From an uncultured Aquimarina sp. (GTDB lineage Bacteria; Bacteroidota; Bacteroidia; Flavobacteriales; Flavobacteriaceae): a stretch of DNA of 64,000 nucleotides. The notes beneath the pieces are model-generated. The model did not search any database and was not told the origin of the DNA. It saw nothing but the letters and a program-made list of their open reading frames with translations. Of the stretch, positions 53,429-62,480 are shown in pieces (position 1 is the first letter of the stretch; each line of letters begins with the position of its first letter). Made by a program: the position numbers and the translations under genes. Location: the NCBI GenBank assembly GCA_947500545.1, contig CANMSO010000008.1, forward strand, positions 124,001 through 188,000, written 5' to 3'.

Positions 53429-53537
53429 ACCTGCTGTAAATCAATAAATTCCACTCAATTTAAAATACTATAGCGTTACAATAAAGAGTTTTCCTTACAT
53501 TTAGTAAGGCTATAATCACTCTAAAACCTCGTATAAA

Positions 53538-55679
53538 ATGAATGTTTCTTCAAAAACCCAAATGCATTACCGTGTATGTAATCTCTGTGAAGCCATGTGC
53601 GGACTCGAAATTGAACATAATGGTAAAGAGATTTTGAGTATTAAAGGAGATGAAAAAGATCCTTTTAGCAAAGGTAGTATATGTCCAAAAGGGGCAGTCA
53701 TTGGCGATATGTATAACGATCCTGATAGACTAAGGAAACCATTAAAGAAAACTGATAACAGTTTTGTAGAAATTGATTGGGTTGAAGCTTTTGATATTGT
53801 AGGTAAACGACTGAATGCGATTAGGACCCAGCATGGAAATGATGCTATAGGTCTATATTTTGGAAACCCTACGGTTCATAATTATGGTGCTATGATGTAT
53901 GTCGCAGCTTTAAAAAAAGCTATACGTTCCAAAAATAACTTCAGTGCAACATCTATGGACCAGTTGCCACATCATTTTACGTCTCATTTTATGTTTGGTA
54001 ATGGTATGATTATGCCCATTCCTGATATTAATAGGACAGAATATATGATTATTATGGGAGCAAATCCTTCGGCGTCAAATGGAAGTATTATGTCTGCAGC
54101 CGGAGTTCAAAAACGATTGCGAGATATTCAACAACGAGGAGGGAAGTATATAGTGATTGATCCCCGTTTGACTGAAACTGCAAAATCGGCAGATGAACAT
54201 CTGTTTATTCAACCAGGAACAGATGTATATTTCTTGCTGGCAATGCTCCATATTATTGTCAAAAAGAAAAAATATGATGTAAAACATATACAATCTTATA
54301 TAACTGGCCTCGAAGATATATTATTGATGGCAAGTAGTTATACTCCCGAAAAGGTGTCTCAAATCACAGGAATAGCAGTCAATGATATTACGAGGATAAC
54401 TCAAGAGTATCTAAGTAAAGAAAAAGCGGTATTATATGGTAGAATGGGAGTAAGTACACAATCCCATGGTGGATTATGTCATTGGTTGATTAATCTCATA
54501 AATATTCTTACCGGGCACTTTGATAAAGAAGGAGGAGCCATGTTTACTAACCCAGCTGTACCGGTTGTTGGAAATAAAAAAGGACATAAACCTTATGCAA
54601 GATGGAAAAGTAGAGTAAGTGGTTTGCCAGAATTTCAGGGTGAGCTTCCTGTATCTGTGATGGTAGAAGAAATGGTTACCAAAGGTAAAGGGCAGATTAA
54701 AGCAATGATTACTCATGCTGGCAACCCGGTGCTATCTTCACCTAATGGAGACCGTTTGGATATGGCACTAGGTGGGTTGGATTTTATGGTTTCTATTGAT
54801 ATTTACTTAAATGAAACAACCAAGCATGCTGATATCATTCTCCCACCTACCACAGGACTCGAAATTGATCATTATGATCTTATTTTTAATTCATTTGCGG
54901 TTTCTAATAACGCAAAGTTTTCGGAAGCTTTGTTTCCGCCTAAGAATGGACAACTTCATGACTGGCAGATTTTTAAAGCCTTAACCAAACGGTTGTCTAA
55001 AAAGAAACTGTCTTGGTTGTTTAGAATTAGTACACCAAAATTATGGCTCAAATTAGCGCTTCTTAATGGTCCTTATGGTAATTTTAGTAATGTAAAAAGA
55101 TTATTTACTGGACTTACGCTAAGAAAGATAAAGAAATCTGTGCATGGTTTAGATTTAGGGCCTTTGATCCCTATGTTTCCTAAGTTGTTAAAAACAAAAG
55201 ATCAGAAAATTAACTTGGCTCCAAAACTGTTTATGGACCAATTAGAAACTTTATATGCTGAGTTTACAACTAAAAATCAAGAACTTCTTGAGAATGAATT
55301 CCGACTAATCGGAAGAAGACATTTGCGAAGTAATAATTCATGGATGCATAATGCAGAGAAATTAGTTAGTGGGAAAAACAGATGCACTATGATGATGAAT
55401 ACTTTTGACGCAGAACGATTACGTCTTAAAAATAACGAAGAAGTTACGGTGAAATCTGAAGTTGGTGAGATTAGAATCCCTGTTGAGGTTACCAAAAATA
55501 TGATGTCTGGTGTTGTGAGTATTCCTCACGGATTTGGGCACCATAAAAATGGAATCAAATTAAAAGTAGCTGAAGCCCATGCCGGAGTAAGTGTTAACGA
55601 TATAACTGATCATAATAGGATAGATACATTAACGGGTAATGCTGCATTTTCTGGGCAGATTGTTAGTATTGTTAAATAA
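53538..55679 (+). CDS. Molybdopterin-dependent oxidoreductase (DMSO reductase family)
   Basis: The 713-residue protein opens with a [4Fe-4S] site, Cys14/17/21 in VCNLCEAMC and Cys49 in GSICPKG. Molybdopterin-binding blocks follow (YMIIMGANPSASNG, YIVIDPRLTETAKSADEHL, ITHAGNPVLSSPNGDRLDMA), and a C-terminal MopB-type beta-barrel (GVVSIPHGFGHH, VNDITDHNRID). There is no twin-arginine signal, so it looks cytosolic. Electron partners and cofactor genes are not adjacent. The substrate cannot be read from sequence; formate-, nitrate- and polysulfide-type enzymes share these features. Confidence 0.88.
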   Translation: MNVSSKTQMHYRVCNLCEAMCGLEIEHNGKEILSIKGDEKDPFSKGSICPKGAVIGDMYNDPDRLRKPLKKTDNSFVEIDWVEAFDIVGKRLNAIRTQHGNDAIGLYFGNPTVHNYGAMMYVAALKKAIRSKNNFSATSMDQLPHHFTSHFMFGNGMIMPIPDINRTEYMIIMGANPSASNGSIMSAAGVQKRLRDIQQRGGKYIVIDPRLTETAKSADEHLFIQPGTDVYFLLAMLHIIVKKKKYDVKHIQSYITGLEDILLMASSYTPEKVSQITGIAVNDITRITQEYLSKEKAVLYGRMGVSTQSHGGLCHWLINLINILTGHFDKEGGAMFTNPAVPVVGNKKGHKPYARWKSRVSGLPEFQGELPVSVMVEEMVTKGKGQIKAMITHAGNPVLSSPNGDRLDMALGGLDFMVSIDIYLNETTKHADIILPPTTGLEIDHYDLIFNSFAVSNNAKFSEALFPPKNGQLHDWQIFKALTKRLSKKKLSWLFRISTPKLWLKLALLNGPYGNFSNVKRLFTGLTLRKIKKSVHGLDLGPLIPMFPKLLKTKDQKINLAPKLFMDQLETLYAEFTTKNQELLENEFRLIGRRHLRSNNSWMHNAEKLVSGKNRCTMMMNTFDAERLRLKNNEEVTVKSEVGEIRIPVEVTKNMMSGVVSIPHGFGHHKNGIKLKVAEAHAGVSVNDITDHNRIDTLTGNAAFSGQIVSIVK

Positions 55680-55683
55680 GATA

Positions 55684-56028
55684 TTACACCATAGACTTAT
55701 TACAGTAAGATGATTTTTCAAAATCTCTAATGTTAATAGAGAGAATAGGAACATCCGGAAACATGGATTTTAAAGTACTTACAATTTTTTTAGAAAGATT
55801 CGCTTTTTGGGCATCGGTTCTCCCCTCCATGATATTTCCAAATACGTGAATAAAATCATCTTTCGTGTTTCCGATTGTATAATATTTGAAAGGGTTAATT
55901 CTTACTTTAATATCTCCTTTGTCAAAAAGTTCGGTAGATTCTGCTGCGTTATATACCCTTTCTATAATTTCTTCAGGAGATTTTAGTTGAATGATGTTTT
56001 CGGAGCAATCTAATATGAAATGTGGCAT
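55684..56028 (-). CDS. 5-carboxymethyl-2-hydroxymuconate delta-isomerase-like tautomerase
   Basis: The 114-residue protein begins MPHFILDCSENI, giving the N-terminal catalytic Pro2 of the tautomerase superfamily once Met is removed. Length and pattern (KVRINPFKYYTIGNTKDDFIHVFGNI and the EGRTDAQKANLSKKIVS helix) match CHMI enzymes of homoprotocatechuate breakdown. No other genes of that pathway are near, so the in vivo substrate is open. Downstream of the deaminase gene on the same strand, 51 bases on. Confidence 0.88.
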   Translation of the reverse strand: MPHFILDCSENIIQLKSPEEIIERVYNAAESTELFDKGDIKVRINPFKYYTIGNTKDDFIHVFGNIMEGRTDAQKANLSKKIVSTLKSMFPDVPILSINIRDFEKSSYCNKSMV

Positions 56029-56079
56029 GTGTTGATTATAATATTTTGTTTTTTTGAAGTTTTAAGGTAAAGGTCGGAT

Positions 56080-57099
56080 CTAGTTGTTTTGAAAATATAC
56101 TTCTATATCAGAAAGCCTTTTTTCTTTCTCCTCATCAGACAACCAGCTGGCTTTGAAACTATTCTTAACTAATGTTGTAATTTTTTGTTTAGAAAGATCA
56201 AGAGCTTTAGCGATCTCTAAATAATTCTCATTCATATACCCACCAAAATAAGCCGGATCGTCTGAATTAACAGTAACCAATATGTTTTTCTCCATCATCT
56301 TTGGTATAGGATGATCTTTTAGATCGGTAACTACTTTTAGTTCCAGATTAGATAAGGGGCACACAGTAAGTGGTATTTGTGAATTAGCTATGCGTTGCAC
56401 TAATTTTTCATCATCAAGACAGCGATTACCATGATCAATACGCGTTACTTTTAACAAATCTAATGCTTCCCAAATATATTCTGCTGGTCCTTCTTCTCCA
56501 GCATGCGCTACAGTAATAAATCCTTCTTCTTGTGCTTTGGCAAAAACACGTTCAAATTTAGAGGGAGGATTGCCTAATTCAGAAGAATCTAAACCAACTG
56601 CACTTATCCATTTTTTATACGGTAGAGCTTGTTCTAATGTTTTAAAAGCAGAAGCCTCATCTAAATGCCTTAAAAAAGACATAATCAATTTAAAACTGAT
56701 CCCTAGTTGCTCTTTGCCATCTTCTAGTGCGCGATAAATCCCTTTAATTACAGTGTCAAATGAAATACCTCTATCAGTATGAGTTTGAGGGTCAAAAAAT
56801 ATTTCTACATGTACTACGTTTTGTTCATGCACCTTGTTTAAATATGCCCAGGTAAGGTCATAAAAATCTTGTTCCTCAATTAAAACATTAGCTCCAGCAT
56901 AATAAATGTCAAGAAACTCCTGAAGGTTATTAAAACTGTAAGCTTTTTTTAGTTCTTCAACAGAGTTGTAACTAATTTTTTTATTATTGCGTTTTGCAAT
57001 TTCAAACATCAATTCTGGCTCAAAAGTACCTTCTATATGCAAGTGAAGTTCAGTCTTAGGGATACCTTCAATAAATTTTTCGATTGAAATATTACTCAT
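56080..57099 (-). CDS. add: Adenine/adenosine deaminase-family hydrolase
   Basis: The 339-residue metal-dependent TIM-barrel enzyme has His19 and His21 in KTELHLHIEGTFEPEL, His in VAHAGEEGP, RIDHGNRCL and Asp pair in TVNSDDPAYFGG. The sequence LQEFLDIYYAGANVLIEEQDFYDLTWAYL and VGLDSSELGNPPSKF are those of the adenine deaminase (type 2, Aah1/ADE) branch rather than mammalian-type adenosine deaminase, so adenine may be the true substrate. It follows uvrB with 30 bases between, in one apparent operon. Confidence 0.9.
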   Translation of the reverse strand: MSNISIEKFIEGIPKTELHLHIEGTFEPELMFEIAKRNNKKISYNSVEELKKAYSFNNLQEFLDIYYAGANVLIEEQDFYDLTWAYLNKVHEQNVVHVEIFFDPQTHTDRGISFDTVIKGIYRALEDGKEQLGISFKLIMSFLRHLDEASAFKTLEQALPYKKWISAVGLDSSELGNPPSKFERVFAKAQEEGFITVAHAGEEGPAEYIWEALDLLKVTRIDHGNRCLDDEKLVQRIANSQIPLTVCPLSNLELKVVTDLKDHPIPKMMEKNILVTVNSDDPAYFGGYMNENYLEIAKALDLSKQKITTLVKNSFKASWLSDEEKEKRLSDIEVYFQNN

Positions 57100-57129
57100 A
57101 ATAATTTTTTGTTTTTTTGATATTAAAAA

Positions 57130-59136
57130 CTATACTTTCTGATCTTGAATCTTATTTTGTAACATCTTAATTTCATCACGTAAGCGAGCTGCAGTCATAA
57201 AGTCAAGCTCTTTGGCAGCTTTTTCCATTTCTTTTCTCACATTACGGATACGAGTTTCTAGTTGTTCTTTGGTGTAATATGCAGTTTCTTCCTCAGCAGC
57301 CTGCAAAGTAGGTGCAGTTTCAAAAGTATAAGGTTCAACAGTTTTACCCGCTAAAGCATTATCTAATGATTTTTTAATTGCAGTAGGAGTAAGACCATGT
57401 TTTGTATTATATGCAATTTGTTTTTCTCGTCTATATTCGGTTGCATCAATAGTTTGCTGCATACTCTTCGTGATCTTATCGGCATACATAATTGCTTTTC
57501 CGTTTACATTTCTGGCTGCTCTACCAACGGTTTGTACTAATGATCTTTTATTTCTTAAAAAACCTTCTTTATCTGCGTCTAGAATAGCTACCAAAGATAC
57601 TTCGGGTAAATCTAAACCTTCACGAAGTAAGTTTACTCCGATCAATACATCAAAAAGCCCTTTTCGTAAATCTTGCATAATCTCTACGCGTTCTAAGGTG
57701 TCTACGTCACTATGGATATATCTACATCTAATTTCTATTCTGGTAAGATATTTAGTCAACTCCTCTGCCATTCGTTTGGTTAGTGTCGTTACCAAGATTC
57801 GTTCATCTACCTCAATTCGTTTTTGCATTTCTTCAATAAGGTCATCAATCTGATTAAGACTAGGCCGAACCTCTATTTCTGGATCCAATAACCCAGTTGG
57901 ACGAATGATTTGTTCTACAAATGTACCTTCACTCTTTTGTAACTCATAATCCGCTGGTGTAGCACTAATATACATTACCTGGTTTTGAATAGCTTCTAGT
58001 TCTTCAAACTTTAATGGTCGATTATCCATCGCAGCCGGAAGTCTAAACCCATACTCTACCAGATTCTCCTTTCTAGATCGGTCTCCACCATACATAGCAT
58101 GTGTTTGCGGAATAGTTACGTGACTTTCATCTATTATCATGAGGTAATCATCAGGAAAATAATCAAGCAAGCAAAATGGTCTGGTGCCAGGGGCTCTACC
58201 ATCCAAATAGCGTGAGTAATTCTCAATGCCAGAACAGTATCCCAATTCTTTGATCATTTCCAAGTCAAAGTTCGTTCGTTCTTCTAAGCGCTTAGCTTCA
58301 AGGGGCTTTCCTATTTCCTTAAAATATTCAACTTGTTTTCCTAAATCCAATGCAATTTGATCAATCGCACCATTTAATACTTCAGGAGAAGTAACAAACA
58401 TATTGGCAGGGTAGATATTCAGTCGATCATATTTTTCAATGATTTCATTAGTCTGAACATCAAATGCTTCTATTTCTTCAATTTCATCACCAAAAAAATG
58501 GACTCTAAAAGCATCATCCGCATAACTAGGAAAAATATCTACTGTATCTCCTTTTATTCTGAAATTACCATGTTTAAATTCTGCTTCGGTTCTTGAATAC
58601 AGACTCTGCACCAATCGATGTAATAATGCAGTTCTGGATATAAATTGACCCGATTGAATCGAAATCACGTTTTTTTGAAATTCTACTGGATTACCAATAC
58701 CGTATAGGCATGAAACCGAAGCAACCACTAACACATCTCTCCTTCCTGAAAGTAGGGAAGAAGTGGCACTTAATCGCATCTTTTCGATCTCTTCATTTAT
58801 CGATAAATCTTTTTCTATATAGGTTCCCGATGTGGGAATATAAGCTTCAGGTTGGTAGTAATCATAATAGGAAACAAAGTATTCTATCGCATTTTCAGGG
58901 AAAAATTGTTTAAACTCAGAATATAATTGAGCAGCCAATGTTTTATTATGAGCTAGCACCAAGGTCGGGCGTTGTACTTTTTCAATTACATTGGCGGCAG
59001 TAAATGTTTTTCCAGATCCTGTTACCCCCAAAAGTGTTTGGTATTTTTCATTGGATTCTATACCATGAACTAATTGTTGGATTGCCTGTGGTTGGTCTCC
59101 TGTGGGCTTGAATTCAGATTTTAATTCGAACTTCAT
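57130..59136 (-). CDS. uvrB: Excinuclease ABC subunit UvrB
   Basis: UvrB is the damage-checking helicase-like subunit of nucleotide excision repair. The 668-residue protein shows Walker A with Lys43 (LLGVTGSGKTFTAANV), the beta-hairpin region YYDYYQPEAYIP, the DEAD-box-like IIDESHV, helicase motif GLDLPEVSLVAILDADKEGFLR and the C-terminal UVR helical pair (ETRIRNVRKEMEKAAKELDFMTAARLRDEI) that meets UvrC. It is intact and of normal length. Downstream genes are the deaminase and tautomerase. Confidence 0.97.
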   Translation of the reverse strand: MKFELKSEFKPTGDQPQAIQQLVHGIESNEKYQTLLGVTGSGKTFTAANVIEKVQRPTLVLAHNKTLAAQLYSEFKQFFPENAIEYFVSYYDYYQPEAYIPTSGTYIEKDLSINEEIEKMRLSATSSLLSGRRDVLVVASVSCLYGIGNPVEFQKNVISIQSGQFISRTALLHRLVQSLYSRTEAEFKHGNFRIKGDTVDIFPSYADDAFRVHFFGDEIEEIEAFDVQTNEIIEKYDRLNIYPANMFVTSPEVLNGAIDQIALDLGKQVEYFKEIGKPLEAKRLEERTNFDLEMIKELGYCSGIENYSRYLDGRAPGTRPFCLLDYFPDDYLMIIDESHVTIPQTHAMYGGDRSRKENLVEYGFRLPAAMDNRPLKFEELEAIQNQVMYISATPADYELQKSEGTFVEQIIRPTGLLDPEIEVRPSLNQIDDLIEEMQKRIEVDERILVTTLTKRMAEELTKYLTRIEIRCRYIHSDVDTLERVEIMQDLRKGLFDVLIGVNLLREGLDLPEVSLVAILDADKEGFLRNKRSLVQTVGRAARNVNGKAIMYADKITKSMQQTIDATEYRREKQIAYNTKHGLTPTAIKKSLDNALAGKTVEPYTFETAPTLQAAEEETAYYTKEQLETRIRNVRKEMEKAAKELDFMTAARLRDEIKMLQNKIQDQKV

Positions 59137-59185
59137 GTATTCTCTTTCTTTTTTTACATAAATATACAGAATACAGAGAATAGAT

Positions 59186-59908
59186 TTATCTAATCAAAGA
59201 GAAACTTCCGGTAAGAATTCTGCCATCTTCTAATTCAACCCGATACCAATATTGGTTTGATGGCATTAATTTCCCATTGTAAGTGCCATCCCAACCATTT
59301 CCACCTGCTCTAAGCTGTTTCAATAGTTTTCCATAGCGATCAAATATATAGATCAAAGAATTTGATAAAACTTGTGCAGATATCCCACCTACAGTCCAAT
59401 TTTCGTGAAAACCATCTCCATTTGGAGAAAAATATTCTGGGAAACCTACTACTGAGATATCTCGTGTAATTACCGGAAGACATCCGTTTTTATCTCGAAC
59501 ATAAACGGTATGAAAACCTGGGGGTACATTGGTAAAATTAGGATCGTCTTGAAAGTCACCTATAATTCCATTTATTTCAATTGCATATTCATAATCGCCT
59601 ATTCCCTGTGTATTTATGGTAACTATATTGTTATCTGCGGCATCTGTTATATCTATAGATTGTATTGTAGCTACATTTGAAGCTGTAATTTCTACTGTTC
59701 GTGTTTTCAAACATCCAGTTTGTATAGTTGTAACGTCTACTGTATATGTTCCGGGTTGACTAACAAAAATGGTTTCAGTTGTTTCACCTGTAGACCATAA
59801 AAAAGTAAAATCCGTAGCATTGCTATTTGATGGTATGTCAGCATCAATTTCAATATTTGCTTGATTTTGACATAAGAAAAACTCATCCTGTACTGCAATA
59901 TTAGGTAA
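59186..59908 (-). repeat. C-terminal half duplicate (copy A)
   Basis: The last 240 residues are shared with the neighbouring gene; by hand alignment 188 of 240 residues agree, with near identity over the final sorting domain. See copy B at 61756. Confidence 0.85.
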
Positions 59909-61672
59909 AGGATTAAGAAATAGTTGTACTTGATTTATTCCAAAACATTGATTCAGGTTATCTTCGATTCGGGCATATACGATGTCTTGTCCTTGTGTTA
60001 ACGCAACACTATTTGTTATCACCGTTATTGGATTTATTTCACTCAAAGCATCTTCTAATGTTTCATAATAAGTTACTCCTAAATTGAGGTTAGAAATACC
60101 AAGAAGTATCTGTCCGTTGGCCGATGTTAGATCAAATTCTCTAAACCCATCTTCATTCCCATCATCATCACATGCTCTTATGATGGCGTTACTTGCAGAA
60201 GTAACACTAACCCCAAGATCAACGGTAGCAACTTTAAAACAACCATTAATGTTATCTGTGACGCGAGCAAATAATTGTTGATTTGTTGCTGTGTTTTGAT
60301 ATGCTTGTGTATTCGTTATAGCGGGTGTTCCTGTATTGGCAGAAATCAAATTTTCAAAAAACAACACAGTTCTATTTGCAGCTCCTGCTGTAATTTGGTC
60401 ACTAACTTCATTAAGATTAAAAAGAGTGAGACCATCTGAAGGATTTTGGTACTCATCACATTGTATTAGCGAAACTGAATTTGATATGGGTAATGGATTT
60501 ACTTCTAAATCAAAGCTTGTAAAGCTGAAAGTATTTAAACATGATTCTGATGGAGCAAATTGAGCTCTAACAAAAATTGTTTGTGGATTTGCAGTATTAA
60601 TGAAAGGTGTATTTTTATCTATGATATCTGTACCAGTATTAGCACCTGTTTGTGATAGATGATATGTTATTAGATTAATTGCAGGATCAGATCCATTAAG
60701 AATCTCATTATCCTTATCACTAAGCAAAAAAGGAGCAAAACCATTAGCATCATTACCATCAGTATTATCATCGCATATAATAAACGGAGTTGGCGTTACT
60801 ATTGACGGACCCGGAGTTGTGCTAAGTGTAAAAGAGTCAATAATAAAACATCCTGTAAGTGTGTTTTCTATACGAACATAAATAGTTTCATTATTTTGAG
60901 TACTTAAATATGGACTAGCTAAAGCTGAATTATTAATGCTAGCATCTTCTGCGGTATTGTGATAGGTGACCGTCGTATTTATTTGAGTTCCTAAAATGGC
61001 TGCAGTATTGCTTTCTAAATTAAAGTTTGTTATCCCATCCTGAGAATCCCCAACAACATCACATTCTGTGAGGTTTAGATCTGTTGTGTTGTTTGATGAG
61101 TTGATCGGGCTATCTGGTAACAATGCAGTTCCAGTGAAATTAAGGTCAAAACCTGCATTTTGGGAAAAGTTGTCTACTAAAATATAATATACTTCCCCTG
61201 CAAGAGCATCAATGGATCTTACGAACCCGTTTCCCAGAGCAGCGGGACCTTCTGTAAAGTCTAATTCTGTGTCGTTAAGTCCTGTTAATGTAGAGACTCC
61301 AGCAGATGTTGGATTAGTTGAAGAACATCTTATGGAGCTACCCAAATTAGAGCAGGTAACATTTGGTCCATATATAGCAAAATCATAATCTTCAGAAGTA
61401 CTTGAAGATTCTGGTGTTATTGTAAAGGCTAAAGTTCCCGATTGAACAATATTAACTCGTAGCCATAAACTTTGACTTTCAGAAAAATTACAACTAGGTG
61501 GGTTATTACCTGCCAAAGCAAAATCATTTGTACCTACGCCATTAGAATTTAATTCTAAATTTGTGTTGCCACAAACAACGATAGATTGGATGCAATCTGT
61601 AGGTTCGTTTTGAGAATACCCTATAGAAATTGCTGAAATAAGAAATAATGTAAAAAGTAATATTCTTTTCAT
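59186..61672 (-). CDS. Type IX-secreted surface protein, type B sorting domain
   Basis: The protein (828 residues from ATG 61672, which starts MKRILLFTLFLISAISIGYS; an ATG three codons earlier is possible) has a signal peptide, then a CUB-like or PPC-like N-domain (about 30-190), then Ig-like repeats with 'TECDVVGD..DG' and 'RACDDDGNEDGFREFDL' motifs, and the gliding-motility/T9SS type B C-terminal domain (FPEYFSPNGDGFHENWTV ... IYIFDRYGKLLKQL ... YWYRVELEDGRI). Type B domains direct export across the outer membrane by the T9SS and surface attachment. Function of the repeats unknown; adhesion is likely. Confidence 0.88.
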   Translation of the reverse strand: MKRILLFTLFLISAISIGYSQNEPTDCIQSIVVCGNTNLELNSNGVGTNDFALAGNNPPSCNFSESQSLWLRVNIVQSGTLAFTITPESSSTSEDYDFAIYGPNVTCSNLGSSIRCSSTNPTSAGVSTLTGLNDTELDFTEGPAALGNGFVRSIDALAGEVYYILVDNFSQNAGFDLNFTGTALLPDSPINSSNNTTDLNLTECDVVGDSQDGITNFNLESNTAAILGTQINTTVTYHNTAEDASINNSALASPYLSTQNNETIYVRIENTLTGCFIIDSFTLSTTPGPSIVTPTPFIICDDNTDGNDANGFAPFLLSDKDNEILNGSDPAINLITYHLSQTGANTGTDIIDKNTPFINTANPQTIFVRAQFAPSESCLNTFSFTSFDLEVNPLPISNSVSLIQCDEYQNPSDGLTLFNLNEVSDQITAGAANRTVLFFENLISANTGTPAITNTQAYQNTATNQQLFARVTDNINGCFKVATVDLGVSVTSASNAIIRACDDDGNEDGFREFDLTSANGQILLGISNLNLGVTYYETLEDALSEINPITVITNSVALTQGQDIVYARIEDNLNQCFGINQVQLFLNPLPNIAVQDEFFLCQNQANIEIDADIPSNSNATDFTFLWSTGETTETIFVSQPGTYTVDVTTIQTGCLKTRTVEITASNVATIQSIDITDAADNNIVTINTQGIGDYEYAIEINGIIGDFQDDPNFTNVPPGFHTVYVRDKNGCLPVITRDISVVGFPEYFSPNGDGFHENWTVGGISAQVLSNSLIYIFDRYGKLLKQLRAGGNGWDGTYNGKLMPSNQYWYRVELEDGRILTGSFSLIR

Positions 61673-61755
61673 ATATACCATCTGTATGGCTGGCCAAGAT
61701 ACTTATAAAAAGAATATTTTTTTACTAAATCAGTACAAATTGGGAGTATCTTTAC

Positions 61756-62480
61756 TTAGCGGATTAGAGAGAAACTTCCTGTAATAATTCTACCATCTTC
61801 TAGTTCAACTCGATACCAATATTCGCTAGATGGCATTAATCGCCCATTATAGGTGCCATCCCAACCGTTACCACCCGCTCTAAGTTGCTTTAGGAGTTTT
61901 CCGTAGCGATCAAAAATATAGATTAGGGAATTTGATAAAATTTGCGCAGATATACCTTCAACATTCCAACTTTCGTGAAAACCATCTCCATTTGGCGTAA
62001 AATATTCTGGAAATCCCACTACTGAAATATCTCTAGTTGTAACTGGAGTACATCCGTTTTTATCCCGTACGTAGACTGTATGAAATCCTGGAGGTACATT
62101 TGTAAAAGTAGGATCGTCTTGAAAGGCACCTAAAACCCCATTTATTTCAATTGCATACTCATAGTTACCTAATCCTTGTGCATTAATAGTAACCGTGTTG
62201 TTATTTACGGCATCAATTATATCTACAGATTCTATTATGGCTAAACCAGATCCTATTACCTCTACCGTTCGAGTTTCTGAACATCCTGTTTGTATACTTG
62301 TTATTTCTACAGTGTATATTCCAGATTGGCTAACAAAAATAGTTTCAGTTGTTTCACCAGTAGACCATAAAAAGGTGAAATTACTTGGATTATTACCAGG
62401 AAGAGCTCCTGCATCAATCGAGAGGTTTGCCTGATTTTGACATAAGAAGTATTCTTCTTGCATTTCAATATTGGGTAAGG
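61756..62480 (-). repeat. C-terminal half duplicate (copy B)
   Basis: Partner of the 59186-59908 block. Similarity extends more weakly upstream through the 'RACDNDGTEDGF' repeat, then fades into different N-terminal domains, so the genes are modular paralogues. Confidence 0.85.
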
